Shown: positions 55,801 through 64,000 of the stretch, piece after piece
Layout of the letters: each line of letters begins with the position of its first letter
How positions within the stretch are numbered: the first letter of the stretch is position 1
NCBI GenBank assembly: GCA_002298605.1
Contig: DBKS01000055.1
Span: 1 to 64,000, forward strand
Direction: 5' to 3'
Source: Bifidobacterium sp. UBA744
GTDB lineage: Bacteria > Actinomycetota > Actinomycetes > Actinomycetales > Bifidobacteriaceae
DNA: 64,000 bases
Made by a program: the position numbers and the translations under genes
The notes under the pieces: model-generated
Databases searched by the model: none
The model's input: the letters and a program-made list of their open reading frames with translations, nothing else
Told to the model about the DNA's origin: nothing

Positions 55801-57453
55801 TTCGGTGTCCTCGAGGAGGTTCGGCTCCGGGCCGATCGCGGATTCCAGGGAGGTGACGATTTCCTCGCGCTCCCAGTCCAGCGGAGGATTGGTGACCTGC
55901 GCGAACTTCTGATGGAAGTAGTCGAAGAGCATGCGGCTGCGCTTGGAAAGCACCGGCAGCGGGTTGTCGTTGCCCATGGAACCGAGCGGTTCCTTGCCGG
56001 TATTGGCCATCGGTGCGAGCAGCATCTTCAGATCCTCTTCGGTGTAGCCGAACGCACGCTGGCGACGCTGCACCGATTGCCCGGAATGACTCACATGCTC
56101 GCGCTGCGGCAGGTCGGACAGCTCGACGGAGTTGCCTTCGACCCACTGGCGATACGGATGCTGGGACGCCAGCTGGTGCTTGATCTCGTCGTCGGGGATC
56201 ACGCGACCTTCGGCGGTGTCGACCAGAAACATCTTGCCCGGCTCCAGACGGCCTTTGGCTACGATGTTCCTCTGCTCGATCTTCGGCAGCACGCCGGCTT
56301 CGGAGGCCAGCACCAGGTATCCGTCGGAGTCGAGCTGCCAGCGGCCGGGACGGAAGCCGTTGCGGTCCAGCAGCGCGCCGACCTGGGTGCCGTCGGTGAA
56401 GATGATGTCGGCGGGGCCGTCCCACGGCTCGATCAGGGTGTTGTTGTACTCGTAGAACGCCCTGACATCGGGATCGAGGGACGTGTTCTTCTCCCATGCG
56501 GGGGGCAGCATCATGCAGATGGCGTGGGGCAGCGAGCGACCGGCCAGATGCAGCAGCTCGAGACATTCGTCGAAGGTTCCGGAATCCGAATATCCCGGCG
56601 TGGTGATGGGCAGCAGCGACTTGAATTCGCCAAGCAGCTTGGAGCTCAACCGGCCCTCGCGGGCCGACAGCCAATTACGGTTGCCCTGAATGGTGTTGAT
56701 CTCACCGTTATGGGCCAGCAGGCGGAACGGCTGGGCCAGCGGCCAGCTCGGGAAGGTGTTGGTGGAGAAGCGGGAATGCACGATGGCGATGACGGTTTTC
56801 ATGCGCTCATCGCTCAGATCCTTGAAGAACGGCGTGAGCTGCATGGTGGTCAGCATGCCCTTGTAGGTGATGGTACGGGCCGACAGCGAGGCGAAATACA
56901 CGCCGACTTCATGCTCGACGCGCTTGCGGATGCGGAAGGTCTTGCGGTCCAGATCCACGCCGGCCAGCTCGCCGTCGGGGGACGCGACCACCAAGGTCTT
57001 GAAGCTCGGCATGGTGGCCAAGGCCTGCAAGCCCAGCCCATCGGGGTTGGTGGGTACCACGCGCCAGGCAAGGACCTCAAGCCCCTCCTCGCGCACGATA
57101 TTAGCAATGGCCTGCTCCTGGCGGCCGGAAGCGGCAATGTCGCGATCAAGGAATGCGATGCCTGCCGCGTAGTGCCCCGCCGGTGGCAGCTCCGCATCGA
57201 TGACGGCCCGCATGAACTCATCGGGCATGCTCATCAGAATGCCGGCGCCGTCGCCGGTGTTCTCCTCGGCTCCGACTGCGCCTCGATGGTTCAGGTTGAC
57301 CAGCACCTCGATGGCATTGTCGATGATTCTGCGTTCGGGCCGCTTGTTCAACGTAGTGACCATACCGACGCCACAGGCGTCGTGTTCACTGGTTGAGTTA
57401 TACAACCCTTGGGAATCGTGGATCGTCAGATCAAGCGGGGCGTGGAAAGTCAC
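52882..57453 (-). CDS. gltB: Glutamate synthase, large subunit
   Basis: GltB makes glutamate from glutamine and 2-oxoglutarate. From GTG 57453 (AAGGTGG upstream) it has 1523 residues; an open frame extends 28 codons further. The predicted propeptide ends at SEHDA, leaving Cys of CGVGM as the Ntn amidotransferase nucleophile. Later come the FMN barrel (ISGYDGGTGAAPLNAIRHAG), the [3Fe-4S] cysteines MRACQKNTCPQG, and the C-terminal GXGXG beta-helix repeats. It heads gltBD with a good promoter upstream. Confidence 0.97.
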   Translation of the reverse strand: MTFHAPLDLTIHDSQGLYNSTSEHDACGVGMVTTLNKRPERRIIDNAIEVLVNLNHRGAVGAEENTGDGAGILMSMPDEFMRAVIDAELPPAGHYAAGIAFLDRDIAASGRQEQAIANIVREEGLEVLAWRVVPTNPDGLGLQALATMPSFKTLVVASPDGELAGVDLDRKTFRIRKRVEHEVGVYFASLSARTITYKGMLTTMQLTPFFKDLSDERMKTVIAIVHSRFSTNTFPSWPLAQPFRLLAHNGEINTIQGNRNWLSAREGRLSSKLLGEFKSLLPITTPGYSDSGTFDECLELLHLAGRSLPHAICMMLPPAWEKNTSLDPDVRAFYEYNNTLIEPWDGPADIIFTDGTQVGALLDRNGFRPGRWQLDSDGYLVLASEAGVLPKIEQRNIVAKGRLEPGKMFLVDTAEGRVIPDDEIKHQLASQHPYRQWVEGNSVELSDLPQREHVSHSGQSVQRRQRAFGYTEEDLKMLLAPMANTGKEPLGSMGNDNPLPVLSKRSRMLFDYFHQKFAQVTNPPLDWEREEIVTSLESAIGPEPNLLEDTELHAKKILIPQPVINSDEMAQLKRLDKAKVLGGYYKSYVVKGLYQVAGGGKALEARLEEIFGEIDEAIANGSNFIVLSDRESNHTWGPIPSLLLTSAVQHHLLRRHTRTQISMAVEAGDVREVHHVALLIAYGAACVNPYLAFESVEDLARTGYLKVDAPTAVKNLTKALSIGVLKIMSKMGVSTIMSYRGAQLFEAVGLNKQIVDKYFTGTVSQVGGVGLDELAEEVAIRHRVAYPNQWTATPHMNLETGGEYKWRRTGEDHLNDPEAIFLLQQSTQRGDYQMFKKYSHHINDTSNRLMTLRGLMKFKHDRKPIDISEVEPASEIVKSFSTGAMSYGSISREAHETLAIAMNTLGARSNSGEGGEEDDRINDPLRYSRIKQIASARFGVTSNYLVHATDLQIKLAQGAKPGEGGHLPGAKVPPWIAKVRHATPGVELISPPPHHDIYSIEDLKQLINDAKMANPKARVHVKLVSEFGVGTIAAGVAKCHADVVLISGYDGGTGAAPLNAIRHAGTPWEIGLAETQQTLILNGLRSRIVVQCDGELKTGRDVVIAALLGAEEFGFATAALIVEGCVMMRACQKNTCPQGIATQDPELRARFKGKPEYVINFFMYIAEEVREILAELGFRTLKEAVGHVECLDQDEAIKRWKADGVDLTNVLMQPGPIPGTILHNTETQDHELGKALDNDIIKMAQPALERKEPVLIELPIRNVNRTVGTMVGYEITRRYGEEGLPDNTIDMTLHGSGGQSIGAFIPKGETMRIYGEVNDYAGKGLSGGRIIVRAEDGVSFDPHENVIAGNVTGFGATSGEMFVAGRSGERFAVRNSGATFVVEGVGDHGCEYMTGGTVVVLGSTGRNFGAGFSGGNAYVLDLDMNKVNPAAAHDGSLLFKPLEGEDEQLVHELVKRHAEETGSAFAKELLGDWADAVTRFTHVVPAHYVAMLNAMAQAEANNIDFSAPGVWEKTYEQVMEGAH

Positions 57454-57555
57454 CGAAACCACCTTCAGCTGTTTTGGCGAGGCCGGTTGGCCTTGCGGTT
57501 CTTTGGTAAAAGCTTTCTTAGGGTAGCGCCGGCGCATGTCAGCTTTGTTTCACTG

Positions 57556-57584
57556 TCCATATACCGAATAACCCCAAAAGTCAA
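57556..57584 (-). promoter_or_regulatory. Probable gltBD promoter
   Basis: On the minus strand TTGACT (57579-57584) and TATGGA (57556-57561) are 17 bp apart, about 100 nt before the gltB GTG. No clear nitrogen-regulator site is visible between. Confidence 0.65.
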
Positions 57585-57612
57585 GACCGGTTTTTACCGC
57601 GGGAAGTGCGGC

Positions 57613-58803
57613 TCACAGGCCCAAGGCATCGAATATCCGCTCAATCACCAGATCGTTCAGCAGACGCCCCCGACGCGTGGCGACGATATGTGGGCCGGAA
57701 CGCGTCACCAGCCCCTCCCGTTCCAGCCCGGTGACGTCCACCGGCATGGGAAGCGCATTGAGATCCAACCCGTCCCGGATGCGCATGGCGAGCATGACGC
57801 GTTCCTCGAGACTCTCCCTGGAGGATATGCTTTCGCGCCCGGCCCAGGGAACGCGACCGTCCGCGATGGCGAGCCCCCAGAGCCGGGGATGCGCGATGCC
57901 CCAGGAACGCAGGCCGATGGCGGAACCGCCGGCATGCGCGCCGTCACGACTCTGCTCGGCGAAGCCATTGTAATGCGAATGGGCTCCTGGACCCAGACCG
58001 GCCCAATCAACGTTGTTCCAATACCCGAGGTTGTGTCGCGACTCATAGCCGGGACGGGCCCAGTTGGACACCTCGTACCACTGCAACCCGGCCTGTTCGA
58101 AGAGCTCGTCGGCGATTTCGTATTTGGCCGCCTCGTCATCGTCGTCGGGTTTCGGCAACGTGCCCGCGGCGATCCGACGGCCCATTTTCGTCGTGGGCTC
58201 AACGGTTAGCGCATAGGCTGAAATATGGTTGACGCCAAGGTCGATGGCCGTGCGCACCGAAGCGCGCCAATCATCCAGGCTCTCCCCCGGCGCTCCGTAA
58301 ATCAGATCCACGCTGGAGCGCAGCCCGGCAGCCCCGGCGGCCCGTATTCCGGCCGTGACATTGGCGGGCGTATGCGTGCGGTCAAGCGTGCGCAGCACAT
58401 GGGGCACGGCGGATTGCATGCCGAACGAGACGCGCGTGAAACCTCCGTCCGCAAGCTCGCGAAGGTAGTCGGCATCCACCGTATCCGGATTCGCCTCGGT
58501 GGTGATCTCGGCATTGGGCGCAACACCCCACACGCGCCGAATCGCATCCAGCGTCGCCACCAGGTCGGCGGCGGGAAGAATCGTCGGCGTGCCGCCCCCG
58601 AAAAACACCGTGTCGGCGGCGGGCTCGACGATGCCGTGATCCGTCTGCCAGCGCCTGACGAGTTCCATCTCGCGGATCACCATGGCGGCGTAGTTGCCCC
58701 GGCTCGCCCCCCCGCCCAGATCGACGGCGGTGTAGGTGTTGAAATCACAATACCCGCAGCGCCGCAGGCAGAACGGCACATGGACGTAAACCTCGAAGGT
58801 CAA
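57613..58803 (-). CDS. hemW: Radical SAM heme chaperone HemW
   Basis: HemW resembles oxygen-independent coproporphyrinogen III oxidase but acts as a heme-binding chaperone in the cases studied. The 396-residue chain starts VHVPFCLRRCGYCDFNTY with the CxxxCxxC cluster motif, then FFGGGTPT, SFGMQSAVPHVL, DLIYGAPGES and YEVSNWARPG. The start is TTG 58803, 3 nt after the lepA stop. lepA-hemW is a common bacterial gene pair. Confidence 0.92.
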   Translation of the reverse strand: MTFEVYVHVPFCLRRCGYCDFNTYTAVDLGGGASRGNYAAMVIREMELVRRWQTDHGIVEPAADTVFFGGGTPTILPAADLVATLDAIRRVWGVAPNAEITTEANPDTVDADYLRELADGGFTRVSFGMQSAVPHVLRTLDRTHTPANVTAGIRAAGAAGLRSSVDLIYGAPGESLDDWRASVRTAIDLGVNHISAYALTVEPTTKMGRRIAAGTLPKPDDDDEAAKYEIADELFEQAGLQWYEVSNWARPGYESRHNLGYWNNVDWAGLGPGAHSHYNGFAEQSRDGAHAGGSAIGLRSWGIAHPRLWGLAIADGRVPWAGRESISSRESLEERVMLAMRIRDGLDLNALPMPVDVTGLEREGLVTRSGPHIVATRRGRLLNDLVIERIFDALGL

Positions 58804-58806
58804 GGC

Positions 58807-60690
<1,884 letters not shown>

Positions 60691-60862
60691 CGAACATTCC
60701 TCCTTGGGTGACATACCCTACTTCAAACTCGTTCCATGCTAGCCGGTTCCCATGTCAGCATTGGTGATTTCTGTGTCGTTGTCGCACGTTGTCGTGGATT
60801 CCGTGCTATCATCAGTGCTTTGTATGTCCTTGTAATACACGTTCACGTCGTTTGGAGAAACA

Positions 60863-61123
60863 GTGGCAAACATTAAGTCGCAGAAGAAGCGCGTGCTGAC
60901 CAATGAGAAGGCCCACCTGCGCAACGTCTCGGTGAAGTCTTCCGTGAAGACCGCGATCCGCAAGACCCGCGAGGCCATCGCCTCCGGTGATAAGGCTGCC
61001 GCCGAGGCCGCCTACAAGGTCGCCGCCCAGAAGCTCGACAAGGCCGCAAGCGCCGGCGTCCTGCACAAGAACCAGGCCGCCAACCGCAAGTCCGGACTTG
61101 CCGTTGCCATCAACGCTCTGTGA
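60863..61123 (+). CDS. rpsT: 30S ribosomal protein S20
   Basis: This small basic 16S rRNA-binding protein of 86 residues starts [21 protein letters not shown] and has the usual helical hairpin with Lys/Arg spacing. The start is GTG 60863 with GGAG upstream. rpsT next to divergent lepA is a conserved bacterial arrangement. A TATCAT hexamer at 60807-60812 may be its -10 box, but the -35 is unclear. Confidence 0.96.
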   Translation: MANIKSQKKRVLTNEKAHLRNVSVKSSVKTAIRKTREAIASGDKAAAEAAYKVAAQKLDKAASAGVLHKNQAANRKSGLAVAINAL

Positions 61124-61185
61124 TCCGGAGATATCGTCGATATCGTCCTGGTCATAGGCGCTGATCATTAGCAGGACCTACCTGT

Positions 61186-61220
61186 TTGGGGCTTGCAGAC
61201 CATCGGTCTGCAAGCCCCAA
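61186..61220. terminator. Bidirectional terminator between rpsT and the TRIC gene
   Basis: A perfect 16-bp stem (61186-61201 with 61205-61220, arm TTGGGGCTTGCAGACC) has a 3-nt loop and is followed by TTTCAT on the plus strand. It ends two converging transcripts. Confidence 0.85.
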
Positions 61221-61238
61221 TTTCATAGCCGCAGGCGG

Positions 61239-61952
61239 TCAGCGACGACCGCCGCCGCGATGCGCGCGCTTCGACTCGCTCGGCAAATAGACGGTGCGCC
61301 GCCGCACCGCCCCGGGCACGGTGATATCGAATTTCACCGACAGCAGCCTCATCACAATAACCAGCGCCACAATGGCAAGGTCCAGGCCTATTTCCTCCCG
61401 CTCGCCAATCAGCTGGAACTGCAGCGCCTTGCACACCGGAACGGTCAGCACACTGCCAACGGCAGCCGGAACAAAATACCAGTGCCTGTCACGAATGATC
61501 ATCGGCACCTCGTTGATCAGCATGTCGCGGACCAGCCCTCCGCCGAGCGCAGTGACCATGCCCATGAACGCCGCCGTCATTCCGGAAGTGCCCAGCATCA
61601 TCGCCTTCGACGTGCCGTTGACGGCGAACAGCGCCACCGCCAGGGCGTCAAGCGTCAGCATGGACCATTTCAGCTTGTCGACTTCCGGATGGAGTACGGC
61701 GACGGCCACGCCGGAGGCCAGTGCCGTCAGCACGGAGCCCTTGTCGGAGATGCCGATGGGCGTCACGTCGAGCATCACGTCGCGGATGATGCCGCCGCCC
61801 AGCGCGGTCAGCCATGAGGTGATCAGGATCGCGGTGATGTCATACTTCTTGCGCACGGCGGACAGACCCCCAACCATACCGCAGCAGAAAACCGCCACGT
61901 ATTCAATGATCAGGAAGAACGTATTGCTCTCCAACGCCAATTGAGGTCCCAT
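61239..61952 (-). CDS. TRIC cation channel family protein (UPF0126)
   Basis: Seven hydrophobic segments in 237 residues and two copies of the family glycine motif (TALGGGIIRDVML near residue 50, TALGGGLVRDMLI near 135) identify the trimeric intracellular cation channel type. Bacterial members conduct monovalent cations, but their physiological role is not established. The basic C-terminal tail (RRRTVYLPSESKRAHRGGGRR) is cytosolic. AGGAGG precedes ATG 61952. It stands alone, convergent with rpsT. Confidence 0.9.
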   Translation of the reverse strand: MGPQLALESNTFFLIIEYVAVFCCGMVGGLSAVRKKYDITAILITSWLTALGGGIIRDVMLDVTPIGISDKGSVLTALASGVAVAVLHPEVDKLKWSMLTLDALAVALFAVNGTSKAMMLGTSGMTAAFMGMVTALGGGLVRDMLINEVPMIIRDRHWYFVPAAVGSVLTVPVCKALQFQLIGEREEIGLDLAIVALVIVMRLLSVKFDITVPGAVRRRTVYLPSESKRAHRGGGRR

Positions 61953-62057
61953 GCATCAGCCTCCTCTCGCCAAGCCGCACCTACGATACCAGCCGCGGTG
62001 GCTGCACACGCCACCCAGGAAGCCGACCATGGTTCGCGATATTCGACTTGAACGGCG

Positions 62058-62076
62058 AAAAGGCGGGATTCCCGCC
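62058..62076 (-). terminator. Terminator after ilvE
   Basis: On the minus strand GGCGGG-AAT-CCCGCC (62071-62076 with 62062-62067) is followed by TTTT. It lies 80 nt after the ilvE stop. Confidence 0.7.
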
Positions 62077-62156
62077 TGTCGCCAGGCCCGGGAAATCCCG
62101 CCCATTCCATTGCGCGATCACGTACGCGAATATCGCGCGAATATCCGCCGAGGAGC

Positions 62157-63281
62157 TCAGCAGACCTTCCACATCCAGTTATGCGGATCCTCAACCTCGC
62201 CAAGCTGGATGCCAAGCAGCTCGTTGCGCAGGTCGACGGTCAGCTTGCCGGACTCGCCGTTGCCTACGGTGACGTCGAACTTCTCGGACTTGAAACGGCC
62301 GATCGGGGTGATGATGGCGGCGGTGCCACAGGCGAACACCTCGGTAACCTCGCCGGACTTGATGTCCTCCAGCAGCTGGTCGAGCGCGATCATGGTCTCG
62401 ACCACGTCGATGCCGCGGTCCTGCATCAGCTGGATCAGGGAGCGACGGGTCACGCCGGGCAGAATGTTGCCGGTCAGAGACGGGGTCTCAACATGGCCGT
62501 CCTTATGAACCACCATCATGTTCATGCCACCAAGCTCCTCGAGGTAGGTCTTGGTCGCGGCGTCCACGAAGCACACCTGCTCGCAGCCGTTCTCAATGCC
62601 CTTGTACTCGCCGAGCAGCGAAGCGGCGTAGTTGCCGCCGCACTTGGCGAAGCCGGTGCCGCCGGGGCCGGTACGGAACCACTTGTCCTCAACCCAGATG
62701 CTCACCGGCTTGACGCCACCGGTGAAGTACGGGCCGGAAGGGGAGGCGATGACGCAGTAGTCGACCTCCTGGGGGGCGCGAACGCCCAGGAACGGCTCGG
62801 AAGCGAACATGAACGGACGCATGTACAGCGTGTACTCGCGACGGGAGGGAACCCAGTTGGCATCACGCTTGACCAGCGCGGCGACGGAACCCAGGAAGTC
62901 CTCAACGGGCAGCTCCGGCAGGTACAGACGCTTGGCGGAGTTCTGGAAGCGTTCGGCGTTGGCGTCCGGACGGAACAGCCACGTGGATCCATCGGCATGC
63001 CGATAGGCCTTGAGCCCCTCGAAACACTCCTGAGCGTAATGCAGCACCGAAGCGCCCGGATCCATCTTCAGCGGCGCATACGGTTCGACGCGGCGGTCGC
63101 CCCAGCCTTCGCCCTTGGTCCACGTCATATGGGTCATGTTGTCGGAGAAAATCTGACCGAACGCCGGCTTGTCGATGAGCTCCTGACGCTTCGCGTCGGA
63201 TGCCGGGTTCTCGTTGGGCAGAACCGTGAACGCTTCGGTGAGCTTATCGAGCGCCGCGGGATCGTGATGAGATTCAGTCAT
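62157..63281 (-). CDS. ilvE: Branched-chain amino acid aminotransferase
   Basis: This fold-type IV PLP enzyme makes or breaks leucine, isoleucine and valine with 2-oxoglutarate/glutamate. The 374-residue chain has YAQECFEGLKAY, the PLP lysine in GTGFAKCGGNYAAS, and EELGGMN. Length fits the longer bacterial form. The ATG overlaps the stop of a 7-codon upstream reading frame (ATG at 63301) as ATGA. AAGG precedes the start. It has a 290-nt gap to rplY. Confidence 0.95.
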   Translation of the reverse strand: MTESHHDPAALDKLTEAFTVLPNENPASDAKRQELIDKPAFGQIFSDNMTHMTWTKGEGWGDRRVEPYAPLKMDPGASVLHYAQECFEGLKAYRHADGSTWLFRPDANAERFQNSAKRLYLPELPVEDFLGSVAALVKRDANWVPSRREYTLYMRPFMFASEPFLGVRAPQEVDYCVIASPSGPYFTGGVKPVSIWVEDKWFRTGPGGTGFAKCGGNYAASLLGEYKGIENGCEQVCFVDAATKTYLEELGGMNMMVVHKDGHVETPSLTGNILPGVTRRSLIQLMQDRGIDVVETMIALDQLLEDIKSGEVTEVFACGTAAIITPIGRFKSEKFDVTVGNGESGKLTVDLRNELLGIQLGEVEDPHNWMWKVC

Positions 63282-63493
63282 AACCTTGTACTTCTTTTCA
63301 TATGTTCCCCGCCTCGGCGGAAGAACGTCCTGCTATGATGCCTATGCGCTTGTGGCGCTTGGCCTAGCTCGTAATATTGCACAACTTTGTCATGCATTGG
63401 TGCCGCGGTTCACATTATGAAAACTTTGAACCGGCTATAAGGCGCGGACGGGATGCGCCGCCCGTCCGGCCCGTGCGGACAGTCAAAAACGCG

Positions 63494-63528
63494 TATGGGG
63501 AGGACGCGAATCTCGCATCCTCCCCATA
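63494..63528 (-). terminator. Terminator after rplY
   Basis: On the minus strand an 11-bp stem TATGGGGAGGA/TCCTCCCCATA (63518-63528 with 63494-63504), with an inner GCG/CGC, is followed by GCGTTTTTG. It is a strong intrinsic terminator for rplY. Confidence 0.88.
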
Positions 63529-63573
63529 AGCCCCCTCTCCACGAGGGGCTGCAGTATCGCTCTACCGGAGCAA

Positions 63574-64000
63574 TCAGGCCTTGGCAGCGGCGGCGTCGGC
63601 GGCCGGAGCGGCAGCGTCGGCGGCCGGAGCGGCAGCCGGGGCCTCGGCGGAGACGTCATCCGGGACCTCGACGCTGACGACGGAATCCTCAAGATCGTCG
63701 ATGACGAGCTCGGCGCCTTCGGGCAGCTTGACGTCCTTGGCGAGAACCTTGGCGCCGTCGGCGAGGCCGTTCACGTCGATGACGATCTTCTCGGGCAGGT
63801 TGGCCACGTCGGCGCGGACCTCGAGGTTCTGCATATCGACGAACGCGACGGCGGCGCCCTTGGTGACGCCCTCGACGAACACCGGCACCTCGACGACGAC
63901 CTTCTCGCCGGCGCGGACCTCATAGAAGTCCACATGCTCGATGATGCGCTTCACCGGGTTGCGCTGAACGTCCTTGACGATGGCCATCTTGCTGTCGTCG
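63574..64000 (-). CDS. rplY: 50S ribosomal protein L25/Ctc, C-terminal part
   Basis: The frame is open to the window edge, so the N terminus is missing; 141 residues are visible. DDSKMAIVKDVQRNPVKR and IEHVDFYEVRAGEKVVVEV are the 5S rRNA-binding barrel end, followed by the CTC domain (LEVRADVANLPEKI, LPEGAELVIDD). The tail is an Ala/Pro/Asp-rich low-complexity stretch with a 21-bp DNA repeat. Ctc-type L25 is a stress-linked ribosomal protein in Gram-positives. Confidence 0.93.
   Translation of the reverse strand, partial: DDSKMAIVKDVQRNPVKRIIEHVDFYEVRAGEKVVVEVPVFVEGVTKGAAVAFVDMQNLEVRADVANLPEKIVIDVNGLADGAKVLAKDVKLPEGAELVIDDLEDSVVSVEVPDDVSAEAPAAAPAADAAAPAADAAAAKA
63593..63634. repeat. rplY: 21-bp tandem repeat in the rplY tail
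   Basis: Two exact tandem copies of a 21-bp unit (63593-63613, 63614-63634) encode AAPAADA-type heptads at the C terminus. Copy number could change by slippage without breaking the frame. Confidence 0.75.

Noticed and set aside
52846..57396. A 1516-codon open frame on the plus strand opposite gltB
   Set aside because: It is antisense to a clear gltB gene, has low-complexity His/Gln/Arg/Gly-rich composition and no family motif. Biased codons in the sense strand lack TTA, CTA and TCA, so the opposite strand stays open.

Overview
The window is a block of high-GC actinobacterial chromosome that looks like Bifidobacterium. The grounds are high GC content, frequent GTG/TTG starts, actinobacterial-type WhiA, RapZ, GlnE and GT4 GlgA, an actinobacterial LexA box before uvrA, and transketolase next to transaldolase, the pair that feeds the bifid (fructose-6-phosphate phosphoketolase) shunt. 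I cannot name the species from sequence alone. Nearly every gene is core metabolism or information processing. I see no rRNA, insertion sequence, prophage, CRISPR array or plasmid gene. Most genes lie on the minus strand, so operons are read from high to low coordinates.

Layout. 1-700: five tRNA genes (Gly, Cys, Val, Val, Gly) in one minus-strand unit with a promoter and a terminator. 0.8-6 kb: a PAC2 protein, uppP, a fructosamine-kinase-like protein, and hrcA-dnaJ under a CIRCE operator. 6.3-9.6 kb: tkt and tal. 9.8-12.6 kb: an XRE-HTH/aminotransferase fusion, a HAD phosphatase and secG. 12.7-23.3 kb: the chain uvrA-uvrC-aroE-rapZ-whiA-pgk-tpiA, with a LexA box at its head. 23.4-28.6 kb: an alpha/beta hydrolase, an ABC-F ATPase, a carboxymuconolactone-decarboxylase-like protein, a TetR regulator and a LysR regulator; this is the most accessory-looking part. 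28.8-35.4 kb: the pyrimidine operon pyrB-pyrI-pyrC-pyrF-pyrK-pyrD-pyrE, complete except for carAB. 35.5-43.9 kb: glnE, metF, metE, a SixA-like phosphatase and trmI. 44-48.5 kb: a heterodimeric ABC exporter with its TetR regulator and a 24-bp palindrome. 48.6-51.2 kb: a lone ABC ATPase translationally coupled to glgA, and a small membrane protein. 51.3-57.5 kb: gltB-gltD. 57.6-64 kb: hemW, lepA, rpsT, a TRIC-type channel, ilvE and the C-terminal part of ribosomal protein L25 (rplY), which runs off the window.

How the genes work together. tkt/tal, tpiA and pgk serve central carbon flow; gltBD and glnE set glutamate supply and glutamine synthetase activity; metE/metF make methionine; the pyr operon makes UMP from carbamoyl phosphate. 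Regulatory logic readable from DNA: HrcA/CIRCE heat-shock autoregulation, LexA control of uvrA, a probable TetR autorepressed exporter, and a possible self-regulated XRE-aminotransferase.

I did not find a convincing wholly new system. The best leads are the XRE-aminotransferase fusion with an inverted repeat on its own promoter, the exporter/TetR unit with its perfect palindrome, and the hydrolase that shares a LexA box with uvrA.
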